DNA of 64,000 nt from Streptococcus azizii (GTDB lineage: Bacteria; Bacillota; Bacilli; Lactobacillales; Streptococcaceae): assembly GCF_001984715.1 (NCBI RefSeq), contig NZ_MSPR01000002.1, positions 62,001 through 126,000 of the forward strand, in the 5' to 3' direction. The stretch's first letter is position 1. Every line of letters begins with the position of its first letter. Of the stretch, positions 60,879 through 64,000 are shown in pieces. The translations under genes and the position numbers were made by a program. Below the pieces are notes generated by a model. That model worked only from the letters and a program-made list of their open reading frames with translations. It ran no database searches and was not told the origin of the DNA.

Positions 60879-61217
60879 CTATGGAATCAAAAACTGAACC
60901 AGCTGCAAAACCGTGTAGACTACTACTCGACAAGGCGAGTGGTGCCGGCAACATTCGATAACGGATGAGACCGCATACCCGCCCAAGATACTGCCAACTA
61001 AACTGGCACGTTGGGCATCGGCTTCACTTCCTCCAAGTAGTTTTGTCCCGTGATAGCCAACCTGTCCACCCGCAACTCCTACTGCTAGCGTGACACCCCC
61101 TAAGGCTAAGTCAAGCCAGCCCTGCTTCTCGTTCAATCCAGAAAACAAAGCATTTTCAAGAACACTGTCTGTATCAACCCGTTCTTGACCTGTTTGTACA
61201 ATCAGACGTATACTCAA
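60879..61217 (-). CDS. Hypothetical small hydrophobic protein downstream of essC
   Basis: A 112-codon frame: a polar N-terminus (to about residue 35), a Gly-rich hydrophobic stretch WLDLALGGVTLAVGVAGGQV and GSILGGYAVSSVIECC, and a final hydrophobic segment. No family recognised. The only start at this end is a TTG at 61215-61217 that lies in the RUP-like element, without a ribosome site, so this may be the 3' part of a type VII secretion-linked gene or a non-coding frame. Confidence 0.4.
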   Translation of the reverse strand: MSIRLIVQTGQERVDTDSVLENALFSGLNEKQGWLDLALGGVTLAVGVAGGQVGYHGTKLLGGSEADAQRASLVGSILGGYAVSSVIECCRHHSPCRVVVYTVLQLVQFLIP

Positions 61218-61263
61218 TAAAAATCAACAGTTGGCAACGTATCCTTTTGATTTTTAAAGAGTA
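61211..61263. repeat. Solo 53-bp RUP-like element with TA flanks
   Basis: TACTCAATAAAAATCAACAG and CCTTTTGATTTTTAAAGAGTA with only 12 bases between, flanked on both sides by TA (61209-61210, 61264-61265). That is the expected target duplication of IS630-mobilised RUPs. The TAA stop of essC lies inside it. Confidence 0.8.
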
Positions 61264-64000
61264 TAAATTTCTAATAACTGAACAAACTCATAGCCTTCGG
61301 GATGTAGGATATAGCCCTGATTCGGTCGAAGGGATGGCTCATTGTTCATATAGGGGTAGCGGGTATGAGTCTGATCACTGATGCGTACCCCAAGGAAGAC
61401 TTGCTCAACCAACTGTACAGACAACTTCACAAAGTTATCGTATGTATTGGAGATGAGGTCTTGATAAGTGCCTATCAATATGACAGTCACCCCATATTGG
61501 CTACCTTCTACAAGCAGTTGCTTGAAATCTGCTTCACTCACTCCTGCTGCCATCGCTGTCGCTGCTACATCTGGAATGATAATCAACCATTTTGGATAAT
61601 CAGGATTCGGTGTTGCAATCCGCTTCTTACAGTCATCAAGAATAACCTTCATAACATGTTCAACTTCTAGAGAGCTAGTAAATCGCTGCGCCCCTTCAAA
61701 GAAAGAATTACCTACTCGCTGACTCGGATCAAGGAGAACAGACTTGTAACGCCCTGCTAAGCGCTCTAGGTGGAAATCGAACAACTTATAGTAGTTTGTG
61801 ACAAAGACTGGACTATCTGATGCCATCAAGATAGGCTTCTCAAGGCTAAAGGTAGCTGGAACCACCTCTTCCCTCTCAAGTCCCAAGACGAGGTCTGGAC
61901 TCGTCGCTAAGCTATCAGCCATCACATCTTGGGTCACTTTCTCCGGTAACATCGGTATCCTTGCTGGAACTTGCCCGCTGTAGGTCGCTTTCATAGCCTC
62001 CAGTTCCTGAGTTACCTCTTCGATATAGTCCGTGTAATGCTCGCTACTATATGGCAACACCATTTGGAATTGGACAAGCTCATCAAACTTGGTAATTGCA
62101 CGACCCTTGATTTCATCAAGTGGAATGTTAGAACGGCCAACAACACCTGACAAATCACTCGAGTCAAATAAGAATAGAGATAACCTGGTCTTAAAGTTTG
62201 ATTGTAATTGAAGACGCATGGCATTTAATCGAGAAAGGGTAACAACAAGATACATTCCCAAGGAAGCACCATCTCGGGCAATCACATTCAAAACATCATA
62301 GAAAGTATCGACAAACACTGCATCCATCACACTGTCAAAACCATCGATTTCAATAAAAAGGGTAGGAAAACTTTCTTCTGAGAGTTGATTATACTGGTTG
62401 AGATTGGTAGCCTTCGCCTTAGACAAAGCTGCCTTACGCTTCTTGACTTCCTTGCGTAAGAATCGCAGGGATTTCATAATCTTGTCCGTCTCATCCAAGG
62501 TAAAATAATCAGCCACATGTGGAAAATCCGAGAGAGAAATCAAGCCGCTGGTCCCAAAATCATAGAGATAGAAATGAGCTTGGGCTGGTGTATGTTTTCT
62601 CATCACATCCATGGTAAAGCTCTGCAGGAAGGTAGATTTGCCAAAGCCAGGACTAGAAACCAGGAGTATATGCCCCCGATGTTCCATATCAAAATATAGG
62701 GGAGATTGCTCTTGTTTTTCTGGGATGTCCTGATAACCGATCAAAATTGGCTGGAATTGATGGCACTGTCCCCAATAGTCCTTGAAAGCAATCGACTGTA
62801 AGTCCTTGGCATAGACTTTTTCTGCAAGGGGAGGCAACCATGGGCTAGCTACTTTAGGGATTTCTAGCTTTTCAAACAACTGATGTGCTTCCTCCACAAT
62901 CGCATCCAACTCTGTTGGTAAGGCCTTGGTTTCTTTCTTCTTCAAACCGCTCAAATCTTTGTTAATAGCATGATACTGACCACTATCTGTAATTTCATAA
63001 ACGGTTGTATCACGTTGGACATGATTGCGTCCTTCTGGATCGTAATCCGCTCCCGACCAAGCACTCTGAAAGAGTTCATAAATTTCATTGTTCCCCACTT
63101 GCAGATAAGCGCGACCTGTCTGAGTAATTTCTGCTGCATCGGGTGTTTTAATCACTTCACGAGAGTCCGCGGCATCCTGTACCTTGAGGGCTATTTTAAA
63201 CTTGGAGTTGGACCAAATCTGATCATTCACAACCCCACTTGGCTTTTGTGTAGCGAGAATAAGTTTAACCCCCAGCGAACGACCGATACGGGCGGTAGAC
63301 ACCAACTCATCCATAAAGTCCGGCTGATTGGCTTTCAACTCCGCAAATTCATCACTAATGATGAAAAGATGAGGAAGGGGTTCTGCAACTGTACCTTCTT
63401 TGAAGAGCTTCATGTACTGGTTGATATGATTGACATCGTTTTCTAAGAAAATTCGTTGGCGTTTCTTCAACTCTGCTTTTATTGAGACTAATGCACGATT
63501 GGCTTGGTTACCATCTAGGTTCGTAATCGTACCAACGACGTGAGGCAAGTCCGCAAAGAGGTTGGCCATTCCGCCACCCTTATAGTCAATCAGTAGAAAA
63601 GCAACCTCGTAGGGATGATAATTCACAGCTAGGGAGAGAATATAGGTTTGGACTAGTTCCGATTTACCCGAACCTGTCGTCCCTGCAATCAATCCATGGG
63701 GACCATGGGCTTTTTCATGGAGGTTGAGATAAAGGATGTCATCCCTTCCCCGAACACCTAGAGGGACCGCCATGGTCTGATAGGTCTCATTTTCCTGCCA
63801 GCGTTGTAAAAGATTGAGTTCATCAACCTTATTCACCCCGTACATCTCAAGGAAAGTAATACTATTTGGAATGGAGTTCCGAAGGGTCTGAACATGGTGG
63901 ATACCTGCCAAGTTTCTCGCAAAATTTTCCTTATCAGCTAGGCTGACAAAAGGAAGCGGAGTAAACTTCTTATCGGTATACTGTCCATCTTGCAACAGTA
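61254..64000 (-). CDS. essC: Type VII secretion ATPase EssC (partial, N-terminus off the right edge)
   Basis: The FtsK/SpoIIIE-family motor of the type VIIb secretion system, in the membrane. About 915 C-terminal residues are visible. The first visible ATPase domain has GTTGSGKSE (about residue 105 of the visible part) and ATQKPSG; the second has SSPGFGKSTF (about 450); the third is degenerate, with MASDSPVFVTN where a P-loop would be. FHA domains and membrane helices lie beyond the edge. The final codons and stop come from a RUP-like insertion; the empty site would read EIYV then stop, so little was lost. Confidence 0.92.
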   Translation of the reverse strand, partial: LLQDGQYTDKKFTPLPFVSLADKENFARNLAGIHHVQTLRNSIPNSITFLEMYGVNKVDELNLLQRWQENETYQTMAVPLGVRGRDDILYLNLHEKAHGPHGLIAGTTGSGKSELVQTYILSLAVNYHPYEVAFLLIDYKGGGMANLFADLPHVVGTITNLDGNQANRALVSIKAELKKRQRIFLENDVNHINQYMKLFKEGTVAEPLPHLFIISDEFAELKANQPDFMDELVSTARIGRSLGVKLILATQKPSGVVNDQIWSNSKFKIALKVQDAADSREVIKTPDAAEITQTGRAYLQVGNNEIYELFQSAWSGADYDPEGRNHVQRDTTVYEITDSGQYHAINKDLSGLKKKETKALPTELDAIVEEAHQLFEKLEIPKVASPWLPPLAEKVYAKDLQSIAFKDYWGQCHQFQPILIGYQDIPEKQEQSPLYFDMEHRGHILLVSSPGFGKSTFLQSFTMDVMRKHTPAQAHFYLYDFGTSGLISLSDFPHVADYFTLDETDKIMKSLRFLRKEVKKRKAALSKAKATNLNQYNQLSEESFPTLFIEIDGFDSVMDAVFVDTFYDVLNVIARDGASLGMYLVVTLSRLNAMRLQLQSNFKTRLSLFLFDSSDLSGVVGRSNIPLDEIKGRAITKFDELVQFQMVLPYSSEHYTDYIEEVTQELEAMKATYSGQVPARIPMLPEKVTQDVMADSLATSPDLVLGLEREEVVPATFSLEKPILMASDSPVFVTNYYKLFDFHLERLAGRYKSVLLDPSQRVGNSFFEGAQRFTSSLEVEHVMKVILDDCKKRIATPNPDYPKWLIIIPDVAATAMAAGVSEADFKQLLVEGSQYGVTVILIGTYQDLISNTYDNFVKLSVQLVEQVFLGVRISDQTHTRYPYMNNEPSLRPNQGYILHPEGYEFVQLLEIYTL

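Overview
The window is a low-GC Firmicute chromosome segment, almost certainly a Streptococcus and most like Streptococcus suis or a close relative. The reasons are the gene set and order: the ylmE-sepF-yggT-ylmH-divIVA string next to ftsA-ftsZ, an mvaS/mvaA mevalonate route, clpE with its zinc finger, a two-domain FeoA, a SepM-type PDZ protease, DUF1827 and DUF3165 proteins, and many RUP-like intergenic repeats (ends TACTC...GAGTA) of the kind known from pneumococcus. Most genes lie on the minus strand. No rRNA or tRNA gene, CRISPR array or intact IS was seen.

Layout. 1-1.4 kb: 5' part of leuA behind a leucine leader-peptide attenuator. 1.7-4.6 kb: udk, an oxidoreductase and a DEAD-box helicase. 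4.6-5.3 kb: repeats. 5.4-8.2 kb: pgdA, a glyoxalase and gpmA. 8.5-12.8 kb: thiolase, mvaS and mvaA (mevalonate pathway), split by a 0.6-kb repeat block. 13-17.6 kb: GNAT, a small RNA candidate, a YiaA-like protein, HU, ypmS/ypmR, degV and a phosphoesterase. 17.6-24.1 kb: recN-argR-tlyA-ispA-xseB-xseA, a second copy of the small RNA, and folD. 24.5-27.2 kb: feoA-feoB with a 47-residue Cys-rich partner. 27.5-28.5 kb: repeats. 28.9-34.2 kb: a polar amino-acid ABC pair, ykuJ, clpE, NUDIX and DUF1827. 34.6-38.1 kb: T-box, GNAT, ileS. 38.1-47.3 kb: the division and cell-wall cluster murD-murG-divIB-ftsA-ftsZ-ylmE-sepF-yggT-ylmH-divIVA. 47.6-57 kb: typA, pepC, vanZ-like, rlmN, yutD, sepM, coaD, rsmD, rhodanese-like and yqgQ. 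57.1-60.4 kb: a decaying ABC transporter/two-component operon with two in-frame stop codons. 60.9-64 kb: the C-terminal part of EssC (type VII secretion) and a small orphan ORF.

Most interesting signals. (1) Two unlinked ~58-nt small RNA candidates share a 26-nt identical 5' segment complementary to a ribosome binding site plus start codon. They also share the -10 box and spacing, and an identically placed palindrome-like box 20 nt upstream of the -10. A 19-base exact copy of the box from the second small RNA also lies upstream of the thiolase-mvaS promoter. (2) RUP-like elements have inserted exactly at gene ends, giving mvaS, essC and probably udk their stop codons, and one sits inside the loop of the HU terminator. 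(3) A DesK-like kinase and its partner ABC permease each carry one in-frame nonsense codon.

All functional names come from motif and family recognition by eye; no database search was run.
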